64,000 nucleotides of DNA from Marinobacter caseinilyticus. Lineage in GTDB: Bacteria; Pseudomonadota; Gammaproteobacteria; Pseudomonadales; Oleiphilaceae. The notes under the pieces were generated by a model. It was not told the origin of the DNA. It searched no databases and worked only from the letters and a program-made list of their open reading frames with translations. This document shows, piece by piece, positions 20,270-31,288 of this stretch (within the stretch, counting starts at the first letter, position 1; each line of letters opens with the position of its first letter). Location: the NCBI RefSeq assembly GCF_011074955.1, contig NZ_WUQJ01000018.1:310001-374000 (forward strand), written 5' to 3'. The translations under genes were made by a program, and so were the position numbers.

Positions 20270-22543
20270 ATGCTTAGCAAAGATCTTGAAATTACGCTGA
20301 ATACCGCCTTTAAAAGTGCGCGCGACAAACGTCATGAATTCATGACCGTCGAGCACCTTTTGCTGGCATTACTGGACAACGACTCCGCTCTGGGCGTTCT
20401 CAAGGCCTGTGGCGCTGATTTGCAGCGGCTGCAGGAAGAGCTGGTGGAGTTCGTTGATTCCACAACCCCTTTGATTCCCAGCAGCGACAGCGAGCGAGAA
20501 ACCCAGCCAACACTGGGCTTCCAGCGTGTCCTGCAGAGGGCTGTATTTCATGTGCAGTCCTCCGGTAAGAAAGAGGTTACCGGGGCGAATGTTCTTGTGG
20601 CAATTTTCAGTGAGCAGGAAAGCCAGGCGGTTTATGTTCTGAAAAAACAGAATATAGCCCGCATTGATGTGGTGAATTTTGTGTCTCATGGGATTTCACG
20701 GGTTCAGGGCGCGGAAGATCAGGAGGGAGCGGCCGATCAGGCGTCTCACGAAGAAGCTGGAGAAGAGGGTAGTTCGTCTAAGCCCTTGGAGAGCTACGCC
20801 ACCAATTTGAACGAACAGGCGCGCCTGGGTCGGATTGACCCACTGATTGGGCGCGAACACGAGGTTGAGCGTGTCGTGCAGATACTGGTCCGTCGCCGTA
20901 AAAACAACCCACTGTTGGTGGGCGAGGCCGGTGTCGGTAAAACGGCCATTGCCGAAGGTTTGGCCCGCCGCATCGTGGACGGTCAAGTGCCAGAGATTAT
21001 TTCCGATGCGATTGTTTACTCGCTGGATCTCGGGGCGCTGCTGGCCGGAACAAAATACCGCGGTGATTTTGAAAAACGACTGAAAGGGTTGTTGGCGGAT
21101 CTTAAGAAAGAGAAGCATGCCATCCTGTTTATTGACGAAATTCATACCATCATCGGAGCGGGTTCAGCATCGGGTGGCGTCATGGATGCCTCAAACCTGC
21201 TCAAGCCAATGCTGGGCTCGGGCGAAATTCGGTGCATTGGCTCAACAACATTCTCTGAGTTCCGCGGAATTTTTGAGAAAGACAGTGCGCTTGCACGTCG
21301 CTTCCAGAAAATAGACGTGAACGAGCCGAGCGTCGAAGATACGTACCAGATTCTCAAGGGGTTGAAGCCTCACTTTGAAAAGCACCACGACCTGAAGTAC
21401 ACCGATAAGGCGCTGCGGGTTGCGGCCGAGCTGGCCGAGCGTTACATAACCGATCGGCATTTGCCCGACAAAGCGATTGATGTCATCGACGAAGCCGGGG
21501 CAAGGCAACGACTCATGCCAGCCGCCAAGCGCAAAAAAGTAATTGGTGTGTCGGCCATCGAAGACGTCGTTGCAACCATCGCGCGAATTCCGCCGAAGAA
21601 CGTGTCGTCCAGTGATAAAGATCTGCTGCGCAACCTCGAGCGTGATCTCAAAATGGTGGTCTTCGGTCAAGATCGGGCAATTGAGTCTTTGTCTACCGCC
21701 ATCAAGCTTGCTCGGGCCGGCTTGAAGGCCCCGGAGAAGCCTGAAGGTGCGTTCTTGTTCGCAGGTCCCACGGGCGTTGGTAAAACCGAAGTAACACGTC
21801 AGCTTGCGAAGGTGCTGGGGATTGAATTGGTTCGGTTTGACATGTCTGAGTACATGGAGCGTCACACCGTGTCGCGTTTGATCGGTGCGCCTCCGGGTTA
21901 TGTCGGGTTTGATCAGGGCGGCTTGCTGACCGAGTCGGTGAGTAAACACCCTCACTGCGTGTTGTTGCTGGATGAGATTGAAAAGGCGCATCCAGAAGTG
22001 TTCAATCTGCTGCTGCAGGTAATGGATCATGGCACGCTGACCGACAACAATGGCCGCAAAGCGGACTTCCGTCATGTGATTCTTGTCATGACAACCAATG
22101 CCGGGGCTGAAAATATGGCTCGTCGCTCTATCGGGTTCAGTGAACAGGATCATAGTTCGGACGGTATGGAGGTCATCACCAAGACCTTCACCCCGGAATT
22201 CCGTAACCGCCTGGATGGCATAATCCAGTTTGCCGATCTGCAGAGAGAAACCATTACTCATGTTGTCGACAAATTCCTCACCGAACTGCAGGCGCAATTG
22301 GATGAGAAGCGCGTTGTCCTGCATGTTGATGAGCCCGCGAAACTCTGGCTTGCGGACAAGGGTTATGACGTTAAGATGGGTGCACGCCCAATGTCTCGCT
22401 TGATTCAGGATAAGATCAAACGACCACTGGCCGAGCAAATATTGTTCGGTAGCCTGTCAGAAAATGGGGGCGAGGTGCACGTACGGCTTGAAGGTGATGA
22501 GCTGGTATTTCAGTACGAGAACGAACCTGCGGAAGCCGTCTAG
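20270..22543 (+). CDS. clpA: Clp protease ATP-binding subunit ClpA
   Basis: Class I AAA+ unfoldase that feeds substrates to ClpP. From the ATG at 20270 ([15 protein letters not shown]) it has 757 residues, matching E. coli. The N-domain covers about 1-142, followed by an acidic linker (150-172). The first AAA domain has Walker A GEAGVGKT at 218-225 and the second GPTGVGKT near 495-502. The ClpP-docking loop is present as SIGFSEQ, so it should pair with ClpP, which is not in this window. An upstream TTG start was rejected. A strong intrinsic terminator follows at 22588-22622. Confidence 0.96.
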   Translation: MLSKDLEITLNTAFKSARDKRHEFMTVEHLLLALLDNDSALGVLKACGADLQRLQEELVEFVDSTTPLIPSSDSERETQPTLGFQRVLQRAVFHVQSSGKKEVTGANVLVAIFSEQESQAVYVLKKQNIARIDVVNFVSHGISRVQGAEDQEGAADQASHEEAGEEGSSSKPLESYATNLNEQARLGRIDPLIGREHEVERVVQILVRRRKNNPLLVGEAGVGKTAIAEGLARRIVDGQVPEIISDAIVYSLDLGALLAGTKYRGDFEKRLKGLLADLKKEKHAILFIDEIHTIIGAGSASGGVMDASNLLKPMLGSGEIRCIGSTTFSEFRGIFEKDSALARRFQKIDVNEPSVEDTYQILKGLKPHFEKHHDLKYTDKALRVAAELAERYITDRHLPDKAIDVIDEAGARQRLMPAAKRKKVIGVSAIEDVVATIARIPPKNVSSSDKDLLRNLERDLKMVVFGQDRAIESLSTAIKLARAGLKAPEKPEGAFLFAGPTGVGKTEVTRQLAKVLGIELVRFDMSEYMERHTVSRLIGAPPGYVGFDQGGLLTESVSKHPHCVLLLDEIEKAHPEVFNLLLQVMDHGTLTDNNGRKADFRHVILVMTTNAGAENMARRSIGFSEQDHSSDGMEVITKTFTPEFRNRLDGIIQFADLQRETITHVVDKFLTELQAQLDEKRVVLHVDEPAKLWLADKGYDVKMGARPMSRLIQDKIKRPLAEQILFGSLSENGGEVHVRLEGDELVFQYENEPAEAV

Positions 22544-22587
22544 CTTAGAGAGTGTTCTGTGTCTCAGATAGAGACGGAGATGAATAG

Positions 22588-22622
22588 AAGTCTCAACCGA
22601 TCAGGGTTGAGACTTTTTTTTT
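22588..22622 (+). terminator. Intrinsic terminator after clpA
   Basis: An 11-bp perfect stem (AAGTCTCAACC at 22588-22598, GGTTGAGACTT at 22605-22615) with a 6-base loop is followed by an unbroken T run to 22622. It ends the clpS-clpA transcript. Confidence 0.9.
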
Positions 22623-22655
22623 GGAGAAGTGTGGTGGTTGCAGGGAAGTCCGCCA

Positions 22656-22681
22656 TAAAAAAAAGCCCCGAAAGAGGGGCT
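22656..22681 (-). terminator. Intrinsic terminator after infA
   Basis: On the minus strand the hairpin AGCCCC / GGGGCT (22664-22669 and 22676-22681) with a 6-base loop is followed by eight T residues (the A run at 22656-22663). It lies 20 bases after the infA stop. Confidence 0.85.
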
Positions 22682-22701
22682 TCTTTGATGTCACATCGGC
22701 T

Positions 22702-22920
22702 TTAACGGGCGCGGTACACAATACGACCCTTCGAAAGGTCATAAGGGGTCAATTCAACTTTGACCTTATCACCGGTCAAAATCCGAATGTAGTTCTTGCG
22801 CATTTTGCCGGAAATATGAGCTGTCACCACATGGCCGTTGCTGAGCTCGACCCGGAACATGGTGTTGGGCAGGGTATCTATTATAACCCCTTCCATTTCA
22901 ATGACATCTGATTTCGCCAT
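22702..22920 (-). CDS. infA: Translation initiation factor IF-1
   Basis: Small OB-fold factor that occupies the ribosomal A site during initiation. The 72 residues are full length and near identical to the family: [32 protein letters not shown], then [20 protein letters not shown] and the C-terminal GRIVYRAR. It sits between clpA (convergent) and the bpt-aat genes upstream on the same strand, 254 bp away. This is the same place as in E. coli and P. aeruginosa, though the serine tRNA found near E. coli infA is absent. It ends in its own terminator. Confidence 0.97.
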   Translation of the reverse strand: MAKSDVIEMEGVIIDTLPNTMFRVELSNGHVVTAHISGKMRKNYIRILTGDKVKVELTPYDLSKGRIVYRAR

Positions 22921-23079
22921 TCAGTAAAAACCTCGCTTTTATAATCGCTTGTGATGTTCGTTAACTGCGAGTAGCCACGTGTTCTAACCGGGATACGACT
23001 AAAAACCAAATCGGAACCAGCCCAATGATATCGGTCGTCTAGGAGTTCGCGGCTACTTTTTCGCTTTTGTGTAATTTTA

Positions 23080-23091
23080 AATTGCGCAATT
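23080..23091. repeat. Perfect 12-bp palindrome upstream of infA
   Basis: AATTGCGCAATT is fully self-complementary and lies in the 254-base gap between bpt and infA, about 160 bases before the infA start. It may be an operator or chance. The rest of the gap shows a GGCGTTT/AAACGCC repeat at about 23109-23130 but no gene or tRNA. Confidence 0.3.
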
Positions 23092-23174
23092 CTGCCTGAA
23101 TTACCGGCGTTTGGCAAAAAAACGCCAACATTTTAATCAATTGTGGTGGTTCGCGGACACGCGGTCAGACCCAT

Positions 23175-23891
23175 TCACCCATCGTTTGGAAGGGTTTGCC
23201 AATGTCCGTTAAGCAGCGCTTCTATAGGCCGAAAGCGAGTCTTGTAACTCATTTTGCGACACTCCCGAATCCAATAGCCCAGATAGAGGTAAGGCAGTTG
23301 GCAGCGCCTGGCTTCGTCAATTTGCCAAAGTACAGCCATGGTGCCCAAACTTCGGTGCTCCTCATCGGGGTCAAACACTGTGTAAATGGCGGAAAGGCCA
23401 TCGTCGAGAGCGTCGATAACAGCCAAACCGATCAGGGTCTTATTTTTACGCATTTCCAGGAAATAACTTTCCGTGGCACCCTCCACGAGGAACGATGAAA
23501 ACTGCTCCCGGGAGGGTGGGTACATATCACCATCATGGTGCCTCTGCTCAATATACCGTGCGTACAACTCATAATAGGCTTCGGTTAACTCAGCCCGCAC
23601 CAGGTTAAAGGTTAGGTCTTCGTTCTGACGCACAACCCGACGCTGCCCGCGATCCGGACGAAAGTGGTTAACGTTCAACCTGACCGGAATGCACGCACTG
23701 CAGTGTTCACAATGGGGACGGTAATAGTGCGAGCCGCTGCGCCGAAACCCGAGCGCTGTCAGCTGTGAGTACAATTTTTTATCAACGGTGGCCCGCGGGT
23801 CAACAAACATAGTGGTCGCATCCCGATCATCGAGATAGCTGCAATCATGTGGTGGTGTTGCAAAAAATACGAGAGTTTTCAGGCTGCTCAT
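23175..23891 (-). CDS. bpt: Aspartate/glutamate leucyltransferase Bpt
   Basis: Transfers leucine from Leu-tRNA to proteins with N-terminal Asp or Glu, making them ClpS substrates. It belongs to the eukaryotic-type arginyl-tRNA-protein transferase (Ate) family. The 238 residues show the N-terminal Cys cluster HYYRPHCEHCSACIPVRLNV and the GNAT-like end YTVFDPDEEHRSLGTMAVLWQ followed by YLYLGYWIRECRKMSYK. The Leu specificity is family knowledge for bacterial members (Vibrio Bpt); sequence alone does not exclude Arg. The preceding gene aat is 21 bp upstream on the same strand, so they are likely one transcript. Confidence 0.93.
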   Translation of the reverse strand: MSSLKTLVFFATPPHDCSYLDDRDATTMFVDPRATVDKKLYSQLTALGFRRSGSHYYRPHCEHCSACIPVRLNVNHFRPDRGQRRVVRQNEDLTFNLVRAELTEAYYELYARYIEQRHHDGDMYPPSREQFSSFLVEGATESYFLEMRKNKTLIGLAVIDALDDGLSAIYTVFDPDEEHRSLGTMAVLWQIDEARRCQLPYLYLGYWIRECRKMSYKTRFRPIEALLNGHWQTLPNDG

Positions 23892-23912
23892 GTGCCGAAC
23901 CCCTGAGCCGAT

Positions 23913-24635
23913 CTATTCACCATGTTTGACCATTGCTCCCGGCCACCGCCAACGGATGGACCATGAGTCCTGGTCAGGTTGTGAGTCCACGTTATTACTG
24001 AGTATAGATAAAAAGTCTGAGCGTGGAATGGTGCGGGCGCCCATTCGTAACAAATGGCCACTTTCGACCTGGCAGTCCATCATTTTATAGCCCCACAAAC
24101 CTAGTTGGTGGGCAATGGTCACCAGCAGCACTTTTGAGGCATTGGGCTCCAGGGAAAACATGGATTCACCGAAGAAGCAGCGCCCCAGTGCAATACCATA
24201 AAGCCCGCCGACCAGCTTGCCGTCACTATTCCAGGCCTCAAACGAATGCGCTATTCCCTGGACATGAAGCTGCCGGTAAGCGGTCATCATTTCCGGGGTA
24301 ATCCAGGTGCCTTCTCGACGAGCGGCACAATGCTGGATTACTTGGTTAAAGGCACGATCGGTCGTGACCCGGAATCGACCCTGGTTGAGGGTCCGTCGCA
24401 AACTACGAGAGATATGAACCTCGTCCGGAAACAGCACGCAGCGAGGGTCGGGAGACCACCACAGGATCGGTTGCTCGTCGCTGTACCAAGGGAAAATACC
24501 GCTGTGGTAGGCAAGTAGCAGCCGTTCCTGAGACAGGTCTCCGCCCAGTGCAAGCAAGCCATCGGGTTCATCGAGTGCTTGCTCGGCGGGTGGAAACCAC
24601 AGGTCGTCGCTGTCTATCCATGGTAGAGAGGTCAT
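23913..24635 (-). CDS. aat: Leucyl/phenylalanyl-tRNA-protein transferase Aat
   Basis: Adds Leu or Phe to proteins with N-terminal Arg or Lys, creating primary N-degrons. The 240 residues carry the family blocks FPPAEQALDEPDGLLALGGDLS, GIFPWYSDEQPILWWSPDPR and GGLYGIALGRCFFGESMFS. The end MMDCQVESGHLLRMGARTIPRSDFL is the usual C-terminal motif. Cytoplasmic. It lies 78 bp after trxB as read on the minus strand (if trxB ends at 24714) and 21 bp before bpt. Together with Bpt and ClpS it gives both tiers of bacterial N-degron generation in one locus. Confidence 0.95.
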   Translation of the reverse strand: MTSLPWIDSDDLWFPPAEQALDEPDGLLALGGDLSQERLLLAYHSGIFPWYSDEQPILWWSPDPRCVLFPDEVHISRSLRRTLNQGRFRVTTDRAFNQVIQHCAARREGTWITPEMMTAYRQLHVQGIAHSFEAWNSDGKLVGGLYGIALGRCFFGESMFSLEPNASKVLLVTIAHQLGLWGYKMMDCQVESGHLLRMGARTIPRSDFLSILSNNVDSQPDQDSWSIRWRWPGAMVKHGE

Positions 24636-24713
24636 GGTTTTGCGCCTAGTGTCCCGGCTCGGACGTCAAGGCAGAGGGTAACTTTGACGCCCGCGGTGTC
24701 CGCAATGACTCGC

Positions 24714-25766
<1,053 letters not shown>

Positions 25767-25828
25767 CTACCATGGCTTAGTGTTTGAGCTATTTGATTTG
25801 GCTAATCTGGTTGATAAATTGCTGCTAT

Positions 25829-26740
25829 TTACGCAATGACGGGCACGGTATTGAGCAGTTCGCGGACTCGCTCCACGCTTTTGCCGGCTTCACCCTGTTC
25901 CAGGCGGTGTTCAGCGACCGAAGGGAATACCGCCTGAATATCATCGGGCAGAACATGGTGGCGGCCATCCATCAGGGCCCAGGCCCGGGCTGCCCTGACC
26001 AGCCCGAGGCCGGCTCTAGGTGACAGACCATAGACCACGCCGGGCATCCGGCGACTATGATCAAGCAGGCGTTGGACATAGTCCAGCAGCGCGGGGCTGG
26101 TGCTCACACGGCTCACCGCATCCTGCAGGGTCTTGAGGTCACTGTGGCTGAGTTGTGGCTGCATTTTGGCCGTCAACGTCCGGCGATCTTCGCCCTCAAG
26201 AAGTTCTCGCTCCGCCCTCGGATCAGGGTACCCCAATCTAAGGCGCATGAGAAAACGGTCAAGTTGGGATTCCGGTAACGGGTAGGTGCCGCCCTGCTCA
26301 AGAGGGTTTTGGGTGGCGATAACGAAAAAAGGCTTGGGCAAGGGGCGAGTTTCACCTTCGATAGACACCTGCTGCTCTTCCATGGCTTCCAATAATGCGC
26401 TTTGAGTTCGGGGAGAGGCCCGATTGATTTCGTCGGCCAACACCACCTGAGCGAAGATAGGACCCTTGTGGAAGACCAGTGCGCCGGCTTCCTTGTCGTA
26501 CATGGAAAAACCAAGCACATCAGCGGGTAGCAGGTCACTGGTAAACTGGATGCGTTGATAACTCAGCCCGGTGACTCTTGCCAGTGCATGGGACAGGGTG
26601 GTTTTGCCCATTCCCGGGATGTCTTCAATGAGCAGGTGGCCGCGCGCAAGCAACCCACACAGCGACAGTCTCACCTGCTTGTCCTTGCCCAATAAAATGT
26701 TATTGAGTTGGGCGACCGTCGCGTCGGTCAGTTTTTTCAT
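25829..26740 (-). CDS. MoxR-family AAA+ ATPase
   Basis: MoxR ATPases act as chaperones that mature or insert cofactors into partner protein complexes. The 303 residues show Walker A IPGMGKTT (41-48), Walker B VVLADEINRASPRTQSALLEAME and the sensor segment FFVIATQNPLEQGGTYPLPESQLDRF, with a C-terminal lid domain (GLSPRAGLGLVRAARAWAL). Most MoxR genes sit beside DUF58 and von Willebrand A genes; none is present here. Instead it follows aguB by 7 bp and so looks like the third gene of an aguA-aguB-moxR operon. A functional link with agmatine breakdown is unproved. Confidence 0.88.
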   Translation of the reverse strand: MKKLTDATVAQLNNILLGKDKQVRLSLCGLLARGHLLIEDIPGMGKTTLSHALARVTGLSYQRIQFTSDLLPADVLGFSMYDKEAGALVFHKGPIFAQVVLADEINRASPRTQSALLEAMEEQQVSIEGETRPLPKPFFVIATQNPLEQGGTYPLPESQLDRFLMRLRLGYPDPRAERELLEGEDRRTLTAKMQPQLSHSDLKTLQDAVSRVSTSPALLDYVQRLLDHSRRMPGVVYGLSPRAGLGLVRAARAWALMDGRHHVLPDDIQAVFPSVAEHRLEQGEAGKSVERVRELLNTVPVIA

Positions 26741-26747
26741 AGAGTGC

Positions 26748-27658
<911 letters not shown>

Positions 27659-27662
<4 letters not shown>

Positions 27663-28714
27663 AGCGACACGACTCCTGCGGGTAGCTGCATGGTGACACA
27701 ATGCAGGCTGCCATGTTGAGCAATCAATGGGCGGCACGGGATAGGAATTATTTCCCTGTCGTTAAATGCCCCTGCCAGTATTTGCACCGCTTCGTCATCC
27801 TGGGGCACACCGTAGACAGGCACGAGAACGGCACCGTTGATAATCAGGAAGTTGGCGTAGGTGGCGGGTAGGCGCTCGCCATCAGCGTCAAACAGAGGGT
27901 CGGGCCAGGGCAGCGGGGTCAGGCGATAAGGGGTGACGTTGTCGGCGCGTCGAAATTGCTGAAGCTCTTCCTCCATTGCGGCGAGGGCGCCGTAGTGCTC
28001 GTCCTGTTCGTCATCACAACGAACGTAGCAAATGTGGTCAGGGGCGCAGAATCTGGCCAGTGTGTCTATGTGGCTATCGGTGTCGTCACCGGCCAAATAG
28101 CCATGGTTGAGCCACAACACACGCTCGCTGCCCAAGGTCTCCGCTAGCAGTTTTTCAATGCGGGTTCTATCGTGCGACGGGTTGCGGGACGGGGCCAACA
28201 GGCATTCACTGGTGGTGAGAAATGTGCCTTCGCCGTCTGATTCCAGCGACCCGCCCTCCAGCACGAAGTCGACTGACATCAGGGGCGTCCGACCAAACGC
28301 ACCCTTACTGGCAAGTACCTGATTTAGGGCATTGTCTTTGGCATGAGGAAACTTGCCCCCCCAGGCATTGAACCGGAAATCGCACAACTGCAGACCGTCC
28401 TGGCTTTCAATGGCCAGTGGCCCGTGATCGCGCGCCCACGTGTCATCCGCCGGCGCCTGCCATGCACACACTCTACCGGGCAGTTGCTGGTCTGCAGCGT
28501 AGCGGTTCAATTCAAGGGCAAGTTCATTCGCACGATGGCCATCTTCGCAACTGATGAGCACATGCTGAAAACGCAGCGTGGCCCGGGCGATGTCGAAAAA
28601 CACCGGCTCAACTTCAGAAAGAATCTCTCGCCAGTCCGTATCAGCGTGCGGCCAGGTCAGCATTATGGCGCTTTGCGGCGCCCATTCGGCTGGCATCAGA
28701 CGTGTCGTGCTCAA
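27659..28714 (-). CDS. aguA: Agmatine deiminase family protein AguA
   Basis: Guanidino-modifying enzyme converting agmatine to N-carbamoylputrescine, the first step of the pathway completed by AguB. The 351 residues begin RLMPAEWAPQSAIMLTWPHADTDW, and ARDHGPLA and HIDTLARF contain catalytic Asp and His residues. The catalytic cysteine is Cys339 in QHGSLHCVTMQLP, near the C-terminus. The run before it is HGS rather than the Gly-rich GGG of classical AguA, so this belongs to the broader peptidyl-arginine deiminase branch; the adjacent aguB makes agmatine the best substrate. Probable first gene of aguA-aguB-moxR. Confidence 0.88.
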
Positions 28715-28902
28715 ATCTTAATCACCTTAGCTAAAAGCTTAATCGGGTGTCTGGTTCCTCCAGATCATGGGCATCCGGACACCGCAACATGTGGGGCGAA
28801 AATTCGGCGCTGCCGAGGCAGCGTAAACACGTCATTCTACTGATAGAACTTGCTCGCGTCAGGGCTGTGACTCAGTTTTTTCAGCCAACCCCCACTTTTT
28901 AA

Positions 28903-29211
28903 TCAGCGTTTCGGTTTTAATACGGTATGGATCACTTTATCGCCTTCAAAATAGACGACAAAATCATCATAAAACCATTGTGTGATAGGTGGGGTGCCGA
29001 CCGGACCCTTGATGTCTTTGGGAGCGCCAAACCGGGCTTCGACTGCCGAGTGGGCCTGACCGGTGCGGGGGACGTCAATATTACTGCGTTCTGATTGCGA
29101 CATGATTGGCACAGCGACCTGTTCGGCACTGCTGGTCAACGCGAAAAACAGCAGGCCCAGTGTGAGGGAAGCCGTTACTGCCTTTCGAATCATGCTGGTG
29201 GTTTTTTTCAT
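28903..29211 (-). CDS. Small exported protein of unknown function
   Basis: A 102-residue protein with a Sec signal peptide (MKKTTSMIRKAVTASLTLGLLFF, cleavage near SSA-EQ). The mature part of about 70 residues reads VEARFGAPKDIKGPVGTPPITQWFYDDFVVYFEGDKVIHTV, which resembles small exported pseudomonad proteins with RFGxP and WxYxDFxVYFExDxVI motifs. This has the look of a SmpA/BamE-like fold, but I cannot confirm it. I chose the ATG at 29211, since the frame upstream is not signal-like. Flanked by gaps, it appears monocistronic. Periplasmic or outer-membrane associated; no lipobox cysteine is present. Confidence 0.75.
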   Translation of the reverse strand: MKKTTSMIRKAVTASLTLGLLFFALTSSAEQVAVPIMSQSERSNIDVPRTGQAHSAVEARFGAPKDIKGPVGTPPITQWFYDDFVVYFEGDKVIHTVLKPKR

Positions 29212-29352
29212 TATTGCCTGGCTCCAGATTATCGTCTGATGGACTCGGGTGACAAAATTGTATCCAAGACCGGTCCCAGTGTCGGTGTATTTGGTCGATG
29301 TGTACAAAGCGTAATCTTAATAAAACAAGCCACTTGCCGCCATCTTTTGATC

Positions 29353-29928
29353 TTACGAGGATTCTCCCTGCTGTTGTCTTTGACGGATTTGCCAGCGCAT
29401 TACATGACGGGCGATGTGTTGTCGTGCGAGATCATGGATGTCAGTGAATTCAGCGTGAACCCTTGTGCCGCCAGAGCCGCAGGGCTGTGAGTCAATAACA
29501 CGGGCCAGTGCCTGGGGGCGGTACAGTTCTGGTGGCAGTGTCATTCGAAGCGCAATTGCGTCACCCACCGTCAGCGCATTGTCGGGGGCAACGAATGCAA
29601 TCCCGCCTTCGCTGAGGGTCACCTCTTGCCAGTCCTCCGGTTGCAACGGATTTTGCTCAAAGGCCATAATGCGCGCCAGCGTATCTACCTTACCATTGAG
29701 CGACTTGAGGAGTGTCGTCAGCAGACGGTCTTTTTCAGAAAGGCTGGCGAGATGATTGCGGACGTCCGTGTCAAGCTTGCGTAGTTCGGCTTTAAGCCCA
29801 TCCAGGTGGCCGTCACCGAATGGGTCGGCAGGAACGTTTTGGCTCGGTTTGTAACGTCGGTACTCAAGTCCTATCAGGTCTTCGATACGAAAGTAATCGC
29901 GTCGTTCCGAGGGCGGTGTGGCAGGCAT
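29353..29928 (-). CDS. PilZ-like domain protein with altered c-di-GMP motif
   Basis: A 191-residue protein starting MPATPPSERRDYFRIEDLIG; GGAG lies 5 bases before this ATG, while the open frame continues 56 codons upstream without support. The RRDYFRI N-terminus and the later TLSEGGIAFVAPDNALTVGDAIALRMTLP have the layout of PilZ domains (RxxxR and D/NxSxxG). The first residue of the second motif is Thr instead of Asp or Asn, so c-di-GMP binding is uncertain. A helical insert (about 60-115) separates them. Divergent from the Lol permease with 118 bp between, the same neighbour as PA2989/lolC in P. aeruginosa. Confidence 0.75.
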   Translation of the reverse strand: MPATPPSERRDYFRIEDLIGLEYRRYKPSQNVPADPFGDGHLDGLKAELRKLDTDVRNHLASLSEKDRLLTTLLKSLNGKVDTLARIMAFEQNPLQPEDWQEVTLSEGGIAFVAPDNALTVGDAIALRMTLPPELYRPQALARVIDSQPCGSGGTRVHAEFTDIHDLARQHIARHVMRWQIRQRQQQGESS

Positions 29929-30046
29929 TGGCACTCCGTTAATGATGTGTTTTTTGTTTTGTAACACAAGTTTAGCAGCTTCCGACGGGCCTGTGCCCCG
30001 GTGGCGTTTTTCATGACTATAACCGGGCAGCGGTAGGCTCCTCCAC

Positions 30047-31288
30047 ATGTTCAAACCATTATCGTTGTACATCGGCTTGCGATACACCGCTGCCAAACGG
30101 CGAAATCACTTTATCTCCTTCATCTCGCTGACCTCCATGATTGGCCTGATGCTGGGCATCGCTGTGCTGATCATCGTGTTGTCTGTAATGAACGGCTTTG
30201 ACCGGGAGCTTAAACAGCGAATCCTCGGCATGGTGCCGCACGCGGTAATTCAGGGCGACGATTTGCTGGACGACTGGCAGAGCGTTGATCTTAATGTCAG
30301 CAATCACCCATCCATCTTGGCGGCTGCCCCCTTCATTCAGGGGCAGGGTATGGTCACCGGTGGTGGCAATGTCCGGGGCGTTGCGCTGAATGGGATTCTG
30401 CCGGACGAAGAGCGCACCGTTTCCATTATTGAAGACCATATGGTCCAGGGGCGGCTTGACGATCTTAGGTCCGGTGAATTCGGTATCATTGTTGGCAAAT
30501 TGCTGGCGGCCAATCTGCGGTTGCAGATCGGAGACCGGGTGACGGTGGTATTGCCGGAGGCATCCGTAACGCCTGCCGGTGTGTTGCCCAGGTTAAAGCG
30601 CTTTACCGTAAAGGGCATCTTCAGTGTTGGCGCTGAGCTGGATGGCAATTACACCCTGGTTCACATGGACGATGCGGCCAAGCTGATGCGCACGGGAGGC
30701 AAAGCCCAGGGCGTTCGTATCCTGGTGGATGATCTTTTCAAGGCACCAAAGGTGGCCGAGGAGGCAGCGCGAAGTCTGGGTGGTCGGTACTATGTGTCTG
30801 ACTGGACACGAACCCATGGCAATTTGTTTCAGGCCATCCGAATGGAAAAAACCATGATCGGTCTGCTGTTGATGTTTATCGTGGCCGTGGCGGCGTTCAA
30901 TATCGTGTCAACGCTGGTGATGGTGGTGACGGATAAAACCGCCGATATTGCGATACTGCGGACAATGGGTGCCACTCCTGGTCGTATCATGCGGATTTTC
31001 ATTGTTCAGGGGGCGGTTATTGGTATTTTTGGCACCTTGGTGGGCACTACGCTGGGCGTGTTGGGGGCCAATAACATCAGTGCTTTCATCAGTTGGATTG
31101 AGAGTATCTGGGGGCAGCAATTTCTGAATGCAGATGTGTACTTCATCAGTTACTTACCTTCGCAACTTCAGTGGGCAGATGTATTGATTATCAGTGGCTC
31201 GGGCATGGCCATGAGCCTGCTTGCGACCATTTATCCGGCATGGCGTGCTTCGCGCATTGATCCGGTGGAGGCCCTCCGCTATGAGTAA
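30047..31288 (+). CDS. lolC: Lipoprotein-releasing ABC transporter permease (LolC/LolE/LolF family)
   Basis: Inner-membrane permease that extracts outer-membrane lipoproteins and passes them to LolA. The 413 residues contain four spans: about 24-48, 270-297, 315-345 and 378-400, with a large periplasmic domain (about 50-265) between the first two. The N-terminal SLYIGLRYTAAKRRNHFISFISLTSMIGLMLGIAVLI and the cytoplasmic loop RTMGATPGRIMRIFIVQGAVIGIFG are family hallmarks. lolD follows with an 8-bp overlap, but no second permease gene is present. This suggests a one-permease LolF-type exporter, or a lolE elsewhere. The symbol is therefore provisional. Confidence 0.88.
   Translation: MFKPLSLYIGLRYTAAKRRNHFISFISLTSMIGLMLGIAVLIIVLSVMNGFDRELKQRILGMVPHAVIQGDDLLDDWQSVDLNVSNHPSILAAAPFIQGQGMVTGGGNVRGVALNGILPDEERTVSIIEDHMVQGRLDDLRSGEFGIIVGKLLAANLRLQIGDRVTVVLPEASVTPAGVLPRLKRFTVKGIFSVGAELDGNYTLVHMDDAAKLMRTGGKAQGVRILVDDLFKAPKVAEEAARSLGGRYYVSDWTRTHGNLFQAIRMEKTMIGLLLMFIVAVAAFNIVSTLVMVVTDKTADIAILRTMGATPGRIMRIFIVQGAVIGIFGTLVGTTLGVLGANNISAFISWIESIWGQQFLNADVYFISYLPSQLQWADVLIISGSGMAMSLLATIYPAWRASRIDPVEALRYE

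Noticed and set aside
21242..22438. 398-codon open frame opposite clpA
   Set aside because: Antisense to the second AAA domain of clpA; no recognisable motif, and a complete clpA explains the region.
23109..23130. GGCGTTT/AAACGCC repeat as terminator of bpt
   Set aside because: A 7-bp stem is possible, but no T run follows on the minus strand; most of the T residues are inside the loop.
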